Positions 6,451-15,178 of a stretch of 64,000 nt of DNA are shown piece by piece. A program made the translations under genes and the position numbers. The stretch's first letter is position 1, and each line of letters opens with the position of its first letter. Below the pieces are notes generated by a model. That model made no database searches, was not told the DNA's origin, and saw nothing but the letters and a program-made list of their open reading frames with translations. This DNA is from Streptomyces sp. SAT1 (GTDB lineage: Bacteria > Actinomycetota > Actinomycetes > Streptomycetales > Streptomycetaceae): positions 7,171,001 to 7,235,000 of the forward strand of contig NZ_CP015849.1 in assembly GCF_001654495.1 (NCBI RefSeq), in the 5' to 3' direction.

Positions 6451-9390
6451 TCAGCCCGTCCGCGGACCCCCGGTCAGGGCGACGTCGAAGATGTGCAGCA
6501 CACCCCGGTCACTGCCCTGCGGCAGCACGACCGAGGCGACGTGCCGGTCCGGGTCGAGCGCCACCGGCGCGGTGGCGAACACCTTGGCCTGCGCGCTGTC
6601 GCTGCCGCCGCCCGCGGTGTTGCGGCCCTCGGTGGTGACCAGCGGGACATTGCCGAAGCGGTAGTCCGTGCCCGGCGTCCAGTCGGTGAGCCCGACCGGC
6701 ACCCGCTGGGTGGAGCCGTCGGTGTACTCCACCACCGCCTCGCCCTGCGCGGGCCCGTTGGTGGCCAGCCCGAGGAAGGTGATCCCGGTGCCGCGGGCGC
6801 CGCCGAGCGCGATGCGCTGGCCGTGCGGGATCCAGTTGTCCGGCTCGCCCGGCGCGGTGTCCGGCCAGGTGAACACGGCACCGGTGGCGCCGAGCGGCAG
6901 CCGCGCGCCCGGCGCGGCACCGGCCGCGGCCAGCCGGTCGCGGGAGAGCGAGTTGCCGCTCAGGTCCAGGGAACCGAGGTCGCCCCGGCCCGCCGGGGTG
7001 GTGCCGATGTCGTTGCGGGCGTCGGCGCCGTCCGTGTACGACGGCGGCACGTCGCCCGCGCCGGTGCCCCAGGTGCCCGGGGTCCGCGCCATGGTGAACG
7101 TCAGCGTGCCGCCCCGGCGGGTGAAGCCCTCGTCGACCCAGGAGCGTGTGGTGCGCCGCCCGTCCACCCGCAGCCCGGCGACGTACACCCGGCCCCGCGA
7201 GACCCCGTCCGCCCTGAGGGTCAGGGTGCGGCCCGTGCCCGCGCTCCTGATCCGCACATGGTCGAACATGGGCGCGGAGATCACCAGGTCGGCGGTGCCG
7301 TAGACCGAGGGGTAGACGCCCAGGTTCGCCCAGACGTACCAGGCGCTGAGCGAGCCGAGGTCGTCGTTGCCCGGCAGCCCCGAGGGCGAGGTGCCGTACA
7401 GCTCGGTGACCGCCCGGCGCAGCACGTCGGCCGTGCGGTCCGGGCGCCGCAGCCAGTTGTAGACATAGGGCATGGAGAAGCTGGGCTGGTTGCTGAGGTA
7501 GGCGCCGGTGACGCCGTACACGCCCGCGTCCAGGTCCTTGGTGTGCTCGTCCAGTTCGGCGGTGGCCCGCGCGATGCCGCCGCGCTTCTCGATCAGCGTG
7601 CCCACGTTGTGCGGCACCAGCCAGCCGTACTGGTAGCCGGTGGCCTGGTCGAACTGGTCGCCGCGCAGGCCCAGGTCGAAGCCGCGGTCGAAGCCCGTGC
7701 GGTCCCGGGGGCGTATCTGCCGGGTCGTGTCGTCGAAGACGTTCTGCCAGTTCTGCGCGCGCGCCATGAAGGTCCGGTACGCGTCCCGGTCGCCGAGCCG
7801 CCGGGCGAGCTGGGCGATGCCGAAGTCGTCGACGGCGTACTCCAGCGTGGTGGAGGTGGCCGCGCCGCCCCGGCGGCTCTCCAGGAAGCCGGTGCTGAAG
7901 TACTGCTGGGCGCCCGCGCGCCGGGTGGCCGTGGCCGGCAGCGACTGGGTGGCCTTCATGGAGGCCAGGGCGCCGGACCGGTCGTAGTGGGTGCTGCCGA
8001 AGGCGTCCACGGAGGCCAGCAGCGACTGGAGGGAGTCGCCGCTCATCTTCTGCTGCGACTGGTTCAGATGCGGCCAGTTGGGCCAGGTGCCGGTCTGCCG
8101 CACCATGTCCACGATTGACTGGCTGATGTCGTCGCCGACCTTCGGGAAGAGCAGCGCGACCAGCTGCGCCTGGCCGCGGTAGGCGTCCCAGCCCGAGTAG
8201 GTGACGTACTCGTGACGGCCCCTGGCCACCTGGTGGACCTGGCCGTCGTAGCCGGTCCAGCGGCCGTCGGCGTCGTCGAACACATTGGGGTGCAGCAGCG
8301 CGTGGTAGAGCGCGGTGTAGAACGTGACGCGCCGGTCCCGGCCGCCGCCGTCCGCCGCGAGCGTGCCCAGCGCCTCGCGCCAGGTCCGCGCGGCCCGGTC
8401 GCGGACCTGGCCGAAGCCGAGCGAACGGGTCTCGGTGTCGCGGTTGTGCGCGGCGCCCGCGACGCTCACATAGCTCAGCCCGCTCTTCGCCGTGACCCTG
8501 GCGCCCTTGTCGAAGACCAGGTAGGCGCCCGCCCCGTGCGGGGTGCCGGTGCTCCGCGCGGTGGCCGAGCCTGGGGTGACGGTGGTGCCCTGCCAGGTGC
8601 CGAAGGCGCGCGCCGGCCGGTCGAAGGTGGTCGAGAAGTAGGCGCGGTAGCGGCCCCCGACGTCGCAGACCGCGGCGGACTCCACCCAGCCGCTGACCGT
8701 GTTGCCGGAGACGGTGACCTGGCTGCCGAAGACGCGGTTGTTGGAGCCCGCCACGTCGATGAGCAGCGCGGAGCGGGCCGCCCCGGAGAAGTCGTACCGG
8801 CTGACCGCCGTGCGGGTGGTGGCGGTCAGCTCGGTGCTGACATCGTTGTCGGTGCGCACCTTGTAGTACCCCGGCCGGGCCTGCTCCCGGTCGTGGCGGA
8901 ACGGCAGGTAATAGTCGGTGACCCGGGTGGCCGGGCTGACGGGCAGCGCGCCGTCGGGCAGCTCACCGGTGTAGGGCAGCACCGGGAAGTCGAAGGCGCT
9001 GAACCGGCCCTCGCAGCCGGTGCCGGACAGCCGGGTCATCCCGAAGCCGCGCAGCCGGTCCGCGGTGTACTCGTACCCGCCCTTCTGGTCGCCGTCGCCG
9101 CTGCGGTACGTCGTCGGGCTGGACTGCACCATGCCGAACGGGACGGTGGCCCCGGGATAGGTGTCGCCGTACGCGCTGTTGCCCTTGTTCTGACCGGTGT
9201 CCAGCCGGGTGCCGATGAACTGGTCCACGGCGTCGTACGGGTCGACGCCGCGGCCCGACGCCGAGGCCGTGGCGGGCGCGAGGCCCGCCAGGACGGTGCC
9301 CAGGGCGAGGGCGCCGGCCAGCAGCCGTCGTGGCCGGGGCCCGGGGCGGCGCGGCCTCAGCCGCGTCACTGATCTCCACATGGTGGTCAT
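6451..9390 (-). CDS. Secreted GH92-family alpha-mannosidase-like enzyme, Glu-to-Gln at the acid position
   Basis: The product is 979 residues, starting at ATG behind GAAGGGAC. An Arg-rich N-terminus and a hydrophobic segment ending ATASASG form a signal peptide of about 45 residues. The body opens with DPYDAVDQFIGTRLDTG and YPGATVPFGMVQ, typical of GH92, and contains the late GNDDLGSLSAWYVWANLGVYP motif. The catalytic-acid motif, normally EGNAWQY-like, reads FDQATGYQYGWLVPHN, with Gln582 in place of the acid Glu. GH92 members are calcium-dependent exo-acting inverting mannosidases; members with Gln here are known to remove mannose from mannose-1-phospho-6-mannose, where the phosphate is its own leaving group. 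The last roughly 230 residues look like an added beta-sandwich domain. It stands alone in its transcription unit. The family is certain; the phosphodiester specificity is inferred. Confidence 0.9.
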   Translation of the reverse strand: MTTMWRSVTRLRPRRPGPRPRRLLAGALALGTVLAGLAPATASASGRGVDPYDAVDQFIGTRLDTGQNKGNSAYGDTYPGATVPFGMVQSSPTTYRSGDGDQKGGYEYTADRLRGFGMTRLSGTGCEGRFSAFDFPVLPYTGELPDGALPVSPATRVTDYYLPFRHDREQARPGYYKVRTDNDVSTELTATTRTAVSRYDFSGAARSALLIDVAGSNNRVFGSQVTVSGNTVSGWVESAAVCDVGGRYRAYFSTTFDRPARAFGTWQGTTVTPGSATARSTGTPHGAGAYLVFDKGARVTAKSGLSYVSVAGAAHNRDTETRSLGFGQVRDRAARTWREALGTLAADGGGRDRRVTFYTALYHALLHPNVFDDADGRWTGYDGQVHQVARGRHEYVTYSGWDAYRGQAQLVALLFPKVGDDISQSIVDMVRQTGTWPNWPHLNQSQQKMSGDSLQSLLASVDAFGSTHYDRSGALASMKATQSLPATATRRAGAQQYFSTGFLESRRGGAATSTTLEYAVDDFGIAQLARRLGDRDAYRTFMARAQNWQNVFDDTTRQIRPRDRTGFDRGFDLGLRGDQFDQATGYQYGWLVPHNVGTLIEKRGGIARATAELDEHTKDLDAGVYGVTGAYLSNQPSFSMPYVYNWLRRPDRTADVLRRAVTELYGTSPSGLPGNDDLGSLSAWYVWANLGVYPSVYGTADLVISAPMFDHVRIRSAGTGRTLTLRADGVSRGRVYVAGLRVDGRRTTRSWVDEGFTRRGGTLTFTMARTPGTWGTGAGDVPPSYTDGADARNDIGTTPAGRGDLGSLDLSGNSLSRDRLAAAGAAPGARLPLGATGAVFTWPDTAPGEPDNWIPHGQRIALGGARGTGITFLGLATNGPAQGEAVVEYTDGSTQRVPVGLTDWTPGTDYRFGNVPLVTTEGRNTAGGGSDSAQAKVFATAPVALDPDRHVASVVLPQGSDRGVLHIFDVALTGGPRTG

Positions 9391-9601
9391 GTCCCTTCAC
9401 TGCCGCTGACAGGGATCCGCGCCGACAACGCGCGGGCCAGGAGGCTACCTTGGCGAGGAAGCGCGACACACGCGTGAACGGGAGGGGCCGCGGTGGGAAC
9501 GCCGCCGGAACCAGCTCCGGCGTCCTGGCTCCCGTCCGCCGCAACGAACTGTTCACACGGAAAACGGAATCCCCGGGCGCCGCACCGCCGTTGACCCCCA
9601 C

Positions 9602-10522
9602 ATGACTGTGGGAGTGACCATCGACACGACCGGATCCGCGCTGCCCGTCGAGGAGGTGGTGCGCCAGGCACGGCAGGCGCGCGCGTCCGGGCTCGGATCC
9701 CTCTGGTTCGGCCAGACCTTCGGCTACGACTCGCCGACGATCGCCGCGATCGTCGGGCGCGAGGTGCCCGGCATCCACCTCGGCACCTCCGCGCTGCCGG
9801 TCTTCGGCCGGCATCCGCTGCTCGTCTCCAGCCAGGCGCAGACCGTCCAGGCCGCCACCGGGGGCCGCTACCACCTCGGACTCGCCCTGGGCACCAAGCT
9901 GTTCACCGAGGGCGCCTTCGGACTGCCCTTCGAGCGGCCCGTCGCCCGGCTGCGCGAGTTCCTGACCGCGCTGCGCTCGCTCACCGAGACCGGGCAGGCC
10001 GACTTCGAGGGCGAACTGCTCACCGCCCGCACGCCGTTGCCCGCCTCGGTGCCCGGCGCGGAGCCCGCCGTACCGCTGCTGGTCGCCGCGATGGGGCCGC
10101 AGTCCCTGCGGGTCAGCGGCCGGCTCGCCGACGGCATCCTGCCCTATCTCGCCGGTCCGCGGGCCCTGGAGCAGCACATCGTCCCGGCCCTCACCCGGGC
10201 CGCCGAGGAGGCCGGCCGCCCCGCGCCGCGCGTCGTCGCCTTCGTGCCGGGCGTCGTCACCGCCGAACCCGGACGGGTGCGCGCCGCCGCCCACGAGGCG
10301 CTCTCCTTCTACCAGCAGATCCCGTCCTACGCCCGGGTCATCGAGCAGTCCGGCGTCGCCCACCCGGTGGAACTCGCCGCCATCGGCGACGAGAAGACCC
10401 TCGCCGACACCGTCCGCGGCTACCGCGACGCCGGTGCCACCGAGGTCGTCGTCTCCGCCAGCGAACTCGGCGGCCCCGACGACCGGTTGCGCACCTGGGA
10501 GGTGCTGGGCGAACTGGCCTGA
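9602..10522 (+). CDS. LLM-class F420-dependent oxidoreductase
   Basis: The product is 306 residues from the ATG at 9602. It has the luciferase-like monooxygenase fold pattern: SLWFGQTFGYDSPTIAA near the start, a GTSALPVFGRHP segment, GGRYHLGLALG around residue 90, and PLLVAAMGPQSLRVSGRLADG in the middle. These are typical of actinobacterial F420-dependent reductases that use coenzyme F420 rather than FMN. Streptomyces make F420, so this cofactor is likely but not proven. The gene is transcribed towards the sugar operon, with which it converges. The substrate is unknown. Confidence 0.85.
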   Translation: MTVGVTIDTTGSALPVEEVVRQARQARASGLGSLWFGQTFGYDSPTIAAIVGREVPGIHLGTSALPVFGRHPLLVSSQAQTVQAATGGRYHLGLALGTKLFTEGAFGLPFERPVARLREFLTALRSLTETGQADFEGELLTARTPLPASVPGAEPAVPLLVAAMGPQSLRVSGRLADGILPYLAGPRALEQHIVPALTRAAEEAGRPAPRVVAFVPGVVTAEPGRVRAAAHEALSFYQQIPSYARVIEQSGVAHPVELAAIGDEKTLADTVRGYRDAGATEVVVSASELGGPDDRLRTWEVLGELA

Positions 10523-10547
10523 CACACCCGTCCGGCGGGCCGCACCC

Positions 10548-11837
10548 TCAACCGGCCGCCGCAGCTGCGGCCCAGTCGGCGACCTCCACCACCGTCCCGG
10601 TCGTCCTGGCGTGCTCGGCCGCCCACACCACCTGGTGGGTGGCCAGGCTCTCCTCGGCGTCCGACAGCAGCAGCGAGGCGTCCCCGGTCGCGACGGCGGC
10701 GACGAACGCCTCGGTCAGCGCCTCGTCACCGCCGCCGTGGCCGTCCTCGGCGGACGGACCCGCCTGCGCACCGGCCTCCGCGGCGAGGTCGACGAACTCC
10801 TCGGCACCGTCGCGGAAGTCGACCACCCGCAGTGTGGTGCCGTCCCCCTCCACGAAGCCGTGCGTGCCCATCAGCCGGGTGCGGCGCTGCTCCATCGGGG
10901 TGAAGGCGCTCATGGTGAACGAGCAGGTGGCACCGGAGGCGAACTCCATGGTGACCACCTGGTGGTCCACCACGTCGTTGTCGCAGGCGTACACACAGCG
11001 CCCGTACGGCCCGGTGCGCAGCGCCTCCAGCACCCCCGCCTCCGTGTGGTCCGCCGTCACCGCCGACAGCGGCCAGAACTCCTGCTCCGGATCGCCCAGG
11101 CAGCCCAGGTAGAGCCGCTTTGCGGAGTACGGGCAGGCGGGCTCCAGCGGGCAGTCCGCGCAGCGGGCGGCGGCCCCGGCCGGCGCGTCCTCGGCCCTGA
11201 AGTGGGTCAGCGAACCGAAGGACGCGACCCGCGCGGGTGTCTCCCCGACGAGGTGCACCAGCCAGTCGATGTCGTGGCACGCCTTGGTGAGCAGCATCGG
11301 CGCCGAGGTGTCGGCGCGCCGCCAGTTGCCCCGGACGAACGAGTGCGCCTGGTGCCACCACCCCACCGGCTCCAGGTGCTGCACGCTGACGAGCCGTCCG
11401 ACGCGGCCCTCGGCGAGCAGCGCCTTCAGCCGCCGGGTGTAGCCGGTGTGGCGCAGCACATGGCACACCGCCAGGAGGACACCGTGCTCGCGGGCGGCGT
11501 CCGCGATCGCGGCGGCCTCCCGCGCGGTGGTCGCCATGGGCTTCTCCAGGAGGATGTGGTGGCCGAGGGCGGCCAGCGCCAGCGCGGGCCCGGTGTGGTC
11601 CCGGTCCTGGGTGGCGATGACGCACGCGTCGGCGACCCGGCCCGCGGCGGCGGCCTCCCGCCAGTCGCGGTGGGTCCGCTCGGGCGGGAGGCCGAACTCG
11701 GCGGCGGCCCGCGCCCGCCGCTCCGGGTCGGGCTCGGCCACGGCGACCACCCGCGCCGCCCCGCCCGCCTGCGCGTGACGCGCGTAGGTCATCCCGCGCA
11801 GTCCGGCCCCCACCAGCAGGAGCGTCACCTCGGTCAT
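10548..11837 (-). CDS. Gfo/Idh/MocA-family oxidoreductase with a Cys-rich insertion
   Basis: The product is 429 residues from the ATG at 11837. The N-terminal Rossmann domain starts VTLLLVGAGLRGMTYA, has the family EKPMA motif (Glu98-Lys99-Pro100), and continues into the C-terminal alpha/beta domain with KACHDIDWLVHL. An insertion carries Cys226, Cys229, Cys235 and Cys246 in CADCPLEPACPYSAKRLYLGC, which looks able to bind a metal or Fe-S cluster. Enzymes of this family oxidise or epimerise sugars and cyclitols with NAD(P). It is the last gene of the sugar operon, 56 bp after the GH4 gene, so it probably acts on the sugar released or imported by that system. Confidence 0.88.
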   Translation of the reverse strand: MTEVTLLLVGAGLRGMTYARHAQAGGAARVVAVAEPDPERRARAAAEFGLPPERTHRDWREAAAAGRVADACVIATQDRDHTGPALALAALGHHILLEKPMATTAREAAAIADAAREHGVLLAVCHVLRHTGYTRRLKALLAEGRVGRLVSVQHLEPVGWWHQAHSFVRGNWRRADTSAPMLLTKACHDIDWLVHLVGETPARVASFGSLTHFRAEDAPAGAAARCADCPLEPACPYSAKRLYLGCLGDPEQEFWPLSAVTADHTEAGVLEALRTGPYGRCVYACDNDVVDHQVVTMEFASGATCSFTMSAFTPMEQRRTRLMGTHGFVEGDGTTLRVVDFRDGAEEFVDLAAEAGAQAGPSAEDGHGGGDEALTEAFVAAVATGDASLLLSDAEESLATHQVVWAAEHARTTGTVVEVADWAAAAAAG

Positions 11838-11893
11838 GGCCGTCCTCCCTTCCGGCGCGCCCCGCGGCCCGGGGCGCGCCCGTGCGGCATCCG

Positions 11894-13243
11894 TCAGTGG
11901 CCGAGCGTGGCGCGCAGCGACGGCTGGAGCAGGTCGCCGTGGGCCCGGACCATGTCGTCGCACAGGTCCCAGATGCGCTCCACGGGCAGGGCGGCGGCCG
12001 TCGCCGGGTCGGCCATGGCCGCCTGGCGGATCGAGCGCGGGTCGTCCTCCAGCGCTGCCCGTACGACCAGGTCGTTCATGCTCAGGTAGGAGCGGTTGAG
12101 CGCGGCGCACTGGGCGGGCAGCGCGCCGACCCGGGTCGGCTGCACCCCCAGCGCGTCCACCAGGCAGGGCACCTCCACGGTGCCGCCCGCGGGCAGGTTG
12201 TCGATCAGCCCGTGGTTGGGGACGTTGCCGTAGACCGTGCGCGGGGTGCCCGTGGTGATGCTGTGGATGATCTGCGGGGCGTACTCCATGGTGCCCTCGA
12301 CGGTGAGCGGCTCGCCCTGGGCGAGGGCGTCGCGGGTGTGCTCGTAGGCGGCGATGTTCTCGTCCACGATGTCGAGATAGGCGCCGACCGGGAGGCGCAG
12401 CCGCTCGATCTCGTCGGTGTGGTGCAGGTACCAGGGCACGTACTCGGAGGAGTGCTCGCTCGTCTCGGTCGGGTAGTAGCCCAGGCGCCGGTACATGTCG
12501 ACCCGCACGCGGCGCCGCAGTTCGGGGTCGGACTCGATCAGCGCGTCCAGCCGGGGGTAGAGGTCGGTGCCCCGGTGCTCCAGGCGCAGCACCCACGCCT
12601 GGTGGTTGACGCCGGCGGCCCGGTAGGTGACCTCCTCGTGCGGGACGCCGAGCAGTTCGGCGAGGTCGTGGACGGTCCAGTACACCGAGTGGCACAGGCC
12701 CACCACACGGGTGAGCCCCGTCGCCCGGGTCAGGTACTGGACGTTCATCGCCATGGGGTTGGTGTAGTTGAGCAGCCAGGCGTCCGGGCAGACCTCGGCG
12801 ATGTCCTCGCCGAGCGACTTGAGCAGCGGGAAGGTGCGCAGCGCCCGGAAGATGCCGCCGACGCCGAGGGTATCGCCGATCGTCTGGCGCAGCCCGTAGC
12901 GGGCCGGGACCTCGAAGTCGGTGCGGGTGGCCTCGCGCATGCCGACCTGGACGATGTTGATGACGAAGTCGGCACCGGCGAGGGCCGCGCGCCGCTCGGC
13001 GTGCGCGGTGATCCGCACGTTCCCGGCGGGGGCGAGCCGGTCGGCGATGTAGCGGGCCGCCCCGTGGGCGGTGGCCAGCCGTTCGGCGTCGATGTCGTGC
13101 AGGGCGATGTGCGCGCCGCGCAGCTCGGGGAAGGCCAGCAGGTCGGCCAGGAGTCCCTGGGTGAAGACGACGCTGCCCGCGCCGACGAAGGCGACCTTGG
13201 GGGAGGAGCCGGAGGGAGCGGAAGGGGGGGTCTGGGTGGTCAT
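11894..13243 (-). CDS. GH4-family glycosidase (alpha-galactosidase/LplD-like)
   Basis: The product is 449 residues. Its ATG overlaps the stop of the kinase gene as TGATG, indicating translational coupling. An NAD-binding start (VAFVGAGSVVFTQGLLADLL), an LNYTNPMAMN segment and the metal-binding GLCHSVYWT motif identify GH4. These enzymes use NAD and Mn2+ in a redox elimination mechanism; the CHS form is typical of the alpha-galactosidase MelA branch. There is no signal peptide, so it acts on imported oligosaccharide or glycoside in the cytoplasm, matching the binding-protein transporter encoded upstream. Alpha-galactosidase is the best guess; other alpha-glycosides are possible. Confidence 0.9.
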   Translation of the reverse strand: MTTQTPPSAPSGSSPKVAFVGAGSVVFTQGLLADLLAFPELRGAHIALHDIDAERLATAHGAARYIADRLAPAGNVRITAHAERRAALAGADFVINIVQVGMREATRTDFEVPARYGLRQTIGDTLGVGGIFRALRTFPLLKSLGEDIAEVCPDAWLLNYTNPMAMNVQYLTRATGLTRVVGLCHSVYWTVHDLAELLGVPHEEVTYRAAGVNHQAWVLRLEHRGTDLYPRLDALIESDPELRRRVRVDMYRRLGYYPTETSEHSSEYVPWYLHHTDEIERLRLPVGAYLDIVDENIAAYEHTRDALAQGEPLTVEGTMEYAPQIIHSITTGTPRTVYGNVPNHGLIDNLPAGGTVEVPCLVDALGVQPTRVGALPAQCAALNRSYLSMNDLVVRAALEDDPRSIRQAAMADPATAAALPVERIWDLCDDMVRAHGDLLQPSLRATLGH

Positions 13244-14211
13244 CACTGGTTCTTTCCGTTGCGAGTGACGGCGGCCGCGGCCTCGTCCCAGGTGGGCTGG
13301 GCCGGCGTTCCGCCATGGGCCCTGGTGGACAGTGCGCCGCAGGCCGCGGCGATCTCGAGGGCCTGCGGGAGGGGCAGGCCGCGCAGCAGCGCGGCGACGA
13401 ATCCGGCGTCGAAGCTGTCCCCGGCGCCGACGGTGTCCAGCGGCCGCACGGGGACGGCGGGAGTGTGCAGCGGGGTGCGGCCGTCGTGGGTGAGGGCGCC
13501 GCGCGCCCCGTCCTTGACGGTCACCCGCGGCCCGTGGGCCGCCAGCACGGCGGCGGCCTCCTCCAGGGGCACGTCCTCGGGAGCGCCGGCGGCGACGGCC
13601 AGTGCCCGCGCCTCCTGCGCGTTGGGCAGCAGGTGGTCGGTGGCGGCGAGGACGTCGGCGAGGCGGCCGGCCGCCCAGGTGCCCGCCGGGTCGTCGTTGG
13701 TGTCCAGGGAGGTGGTGGCGCCGTGCGCGCGGGCGGTGGCGAACAGCTCCGGGAGCGCGGCGGCCAGGCGGGGCAGCAGGAAGTAGGACGCGGCGTGCAC
13801 GTGCCGGCTGCCGGTGAGCAGGGCCTCGGGCACGTCCTCGGGCCCGGTCGCCGGGAGCGTGCCGGGCGCGGTGAGGATGGCCCGGTCGCCGTCGGGCCGG
13901 GTCAGTACGACGGTGAGCGGGGTGGGCAGGTCCGGGTCGACGCGCAGCGCGGAGGTGTCCACGCCCCGGTCCTCCAGCGCCGCGCGGACGTAGCGGCCGG
14001 CGTCGTCGTCGCCGACCCGCCCGGCGAAGGCCACCTTCAGACCGAGCCGCGCGGCCCCGCACGCCATGATCGAGGCGGACCCGCCGAGGGACAGCGCCCC
14101 GCTGTCGACGAGCCGCTCGCGCTGTCCGAAGGCGAGCGGCGCGTCGAGCGGGCCGACGACGATGTCGGGATTGGCGTCCCCCAGGACGAGGAGGTCGTGG
14201 GCGTACGGCAT
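13243..14211 (-). CDS. PfkB-family carbohydrate kinase
   Basis: The product is 322 residues. It has DLLVLGDANPDIVVG at the N-terminus, the glycine-rich SLGGSASIMACGAARLGLKVAF (residues about 42-63), and the C-terminal anion-hole and base motif DTVGAGDSFDAGFVAALL with the catalytic Asp. This is a ribokinase-type enzyme that phosphorylates a sugar with ATP. It lies between the permease genes and the GH4 gene and is translationally coupled to the latter, so it probably phosphorylates the monosaccharide released by the GH4 enzyme or a product of the Gfo/Idh enzyme. Substrate not determinable. Confidence 0.92.
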   Translation of the reverse strand: MPYAHDLLVLGDANPDIVVGPLDAPLAFGQRERLVDSGALSLGGSASIMACGAARLGLKVAFAGRVGDDDAGRYVRAALEDRGVDTSALRVDPDLPTPLTVVLTRPDGDRAILTAPGTLPATGPEDVPEALLTGSRHVHAASYFLLPRLAAALPELFATARAHGATTSLDTNDDPAGTWAAGRLADVLAATDHLLPNAQEARALAVAAGAPEDVPLEEAAAVLAAHGPRVTVKDGARGALTHDGRTPLHTPAVPVRPLDTVGAGDSFDAGFVAALLRGLPLPQALEIAAACGALSTRAHGGTPAQPTWDEAAAAVTRNGKNQ

Positions 14212-14275
14212 GCGGGGTTCCTTGCTGTGCGGACGGGGTGCGCCCGGTGGGCGCGGTACGGGCGGTGCGCGGGGT

Positions 14276-15178
14276 TCATCCCTTGAGGCCGCTCGACGTG
14301 ATCGACTGGATGAAGGACTTCTGGGCGAGCAGGAAGGCGAGCAGCACGGGGAGCACGGTGATGACGTTGCCGGCCATGACCGCCGACCACTTGGTGTGGT
14401 GCTGCCCCTGGAACGTGGTCAGTCCCAGCTGGAGCGTGTACTGCGTGTCGTGGTTGATGGCGATCAGCGGCCAGCTCAGGTCGTTCCAGGTGGTGAGGAA
14501 GGTCAGCACCGCCACCGTGCTCAGCGCCGGCCGGGACAGCGGCAGCACGATGCGCCACAGCACCCGCAGCCGGGAGCAGCCGTCCAGCCAGGCCGCCTCC
14601 TCCAGTTCCCGGGGCAGGGACAGGAAGAACTGGCGCAGCAGGAACACCGCGAACGGCGTGACCAGCGACGGCACGATCAGCGCGCCCAGCGTGTCGATGA
14701 GCCCGAGCCGCTTCATGACCAGGAAGGTCGGGATCATCGTCAGCTGGAACGGGATGGCCATGGTGGCCAGCATCAGCCCCAGCAGCAGCCGCGACCCGGC
14801 GAACCGCATCCGGGCGAACGCGTATCCGGCCAGCGCGCCCAGCACCAGATTGGACGCCACCGCGACCAGCGACACGATCAGCGAGTTGAGGAACCAGCGC
14901 GGGAACATGGCGTTGCCCAGCACGTACCGGTAGCCGCCGAGGTCGATGTGCGAGGGCCACAGCGCGGGCGGGAACCGGTTGATCTGCGCGTCGCTCATGA
15001 AGGAGCTGAGCACCAGCCAGATCAGCGGTACGGCGAACACCAGGGCGAGCGGGGCCAGGAGCAGGTGCCAGGGGCTGAACGGCCACCGCCTGCGCGGCCG
15101 TCCGGGACCGCCGTCCGTGCCGTCGCCGGCTCCGGCGGCGGAGGACAGGACCGTGGGAGAGGGGGAGGTGACCGTCAT
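14276..15178 (-). CDS. Carbohydrate ABC transporter permease, MalG type
   Basis: The product is 300 residues, coupled to the previous permease by an ATGA overlap. After a Gly/Pro/Arg-rich cytoplasmic start there are six membrane helices. The ABC-docking EAA loop reads EEAAWLDGCSRLRVLWRIVLPL (residues about 195-216), the usual MalG pattern, and the protein ends IQSITSSGLKG. It pairs with the MalF-type permease and the lipoprotein binding protein. No ATPase gene is present; streptomycetes commonly energise such systems with the shared ATPase MsiK encoded elsewhere. Confidence 0.93.
   Translation of the reverse strand: MTVTSPSPTVLSSAAGAGDGTDGGPGRPRRRWPFSPWHLLLAPLALVFAVPLIWLVLSSFMSDAQINRFPPALWPSHIDLGGYRYVLGNAMFPRWFLNSLIVSLVAVASNLVLGALAGYAFARMRFAGSRLLLGLMLATMAIPFQLTMIPTFLVMKRLGLIDTLGALIVPSLVTPFAVFLLRQFFLSLPRELEEAAWLDGCSRLRVLWRIVLPLSRPALSTVAVLTFLTTWNDLSWPLIAINHDTQYTLQLGLTTFQGQHHTKWSAVMAGNVITVLPVLLAFLLAQKSFIQSITSSGLKG

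Noticed and set aside
7991..8960. Long plus-strand frames opposite the GH92 gene
   Set aside because: Antisense to clear GH92 motifs and low-complexity (Val/Gly/Arg-rich).
11882..13786. 634-residue plus-strand frame opposite the GH4 and kinase genes
   Set aside because: It is the antisense of two verified genes, and its sequence is His/Gln/Arg-rich with no domain.
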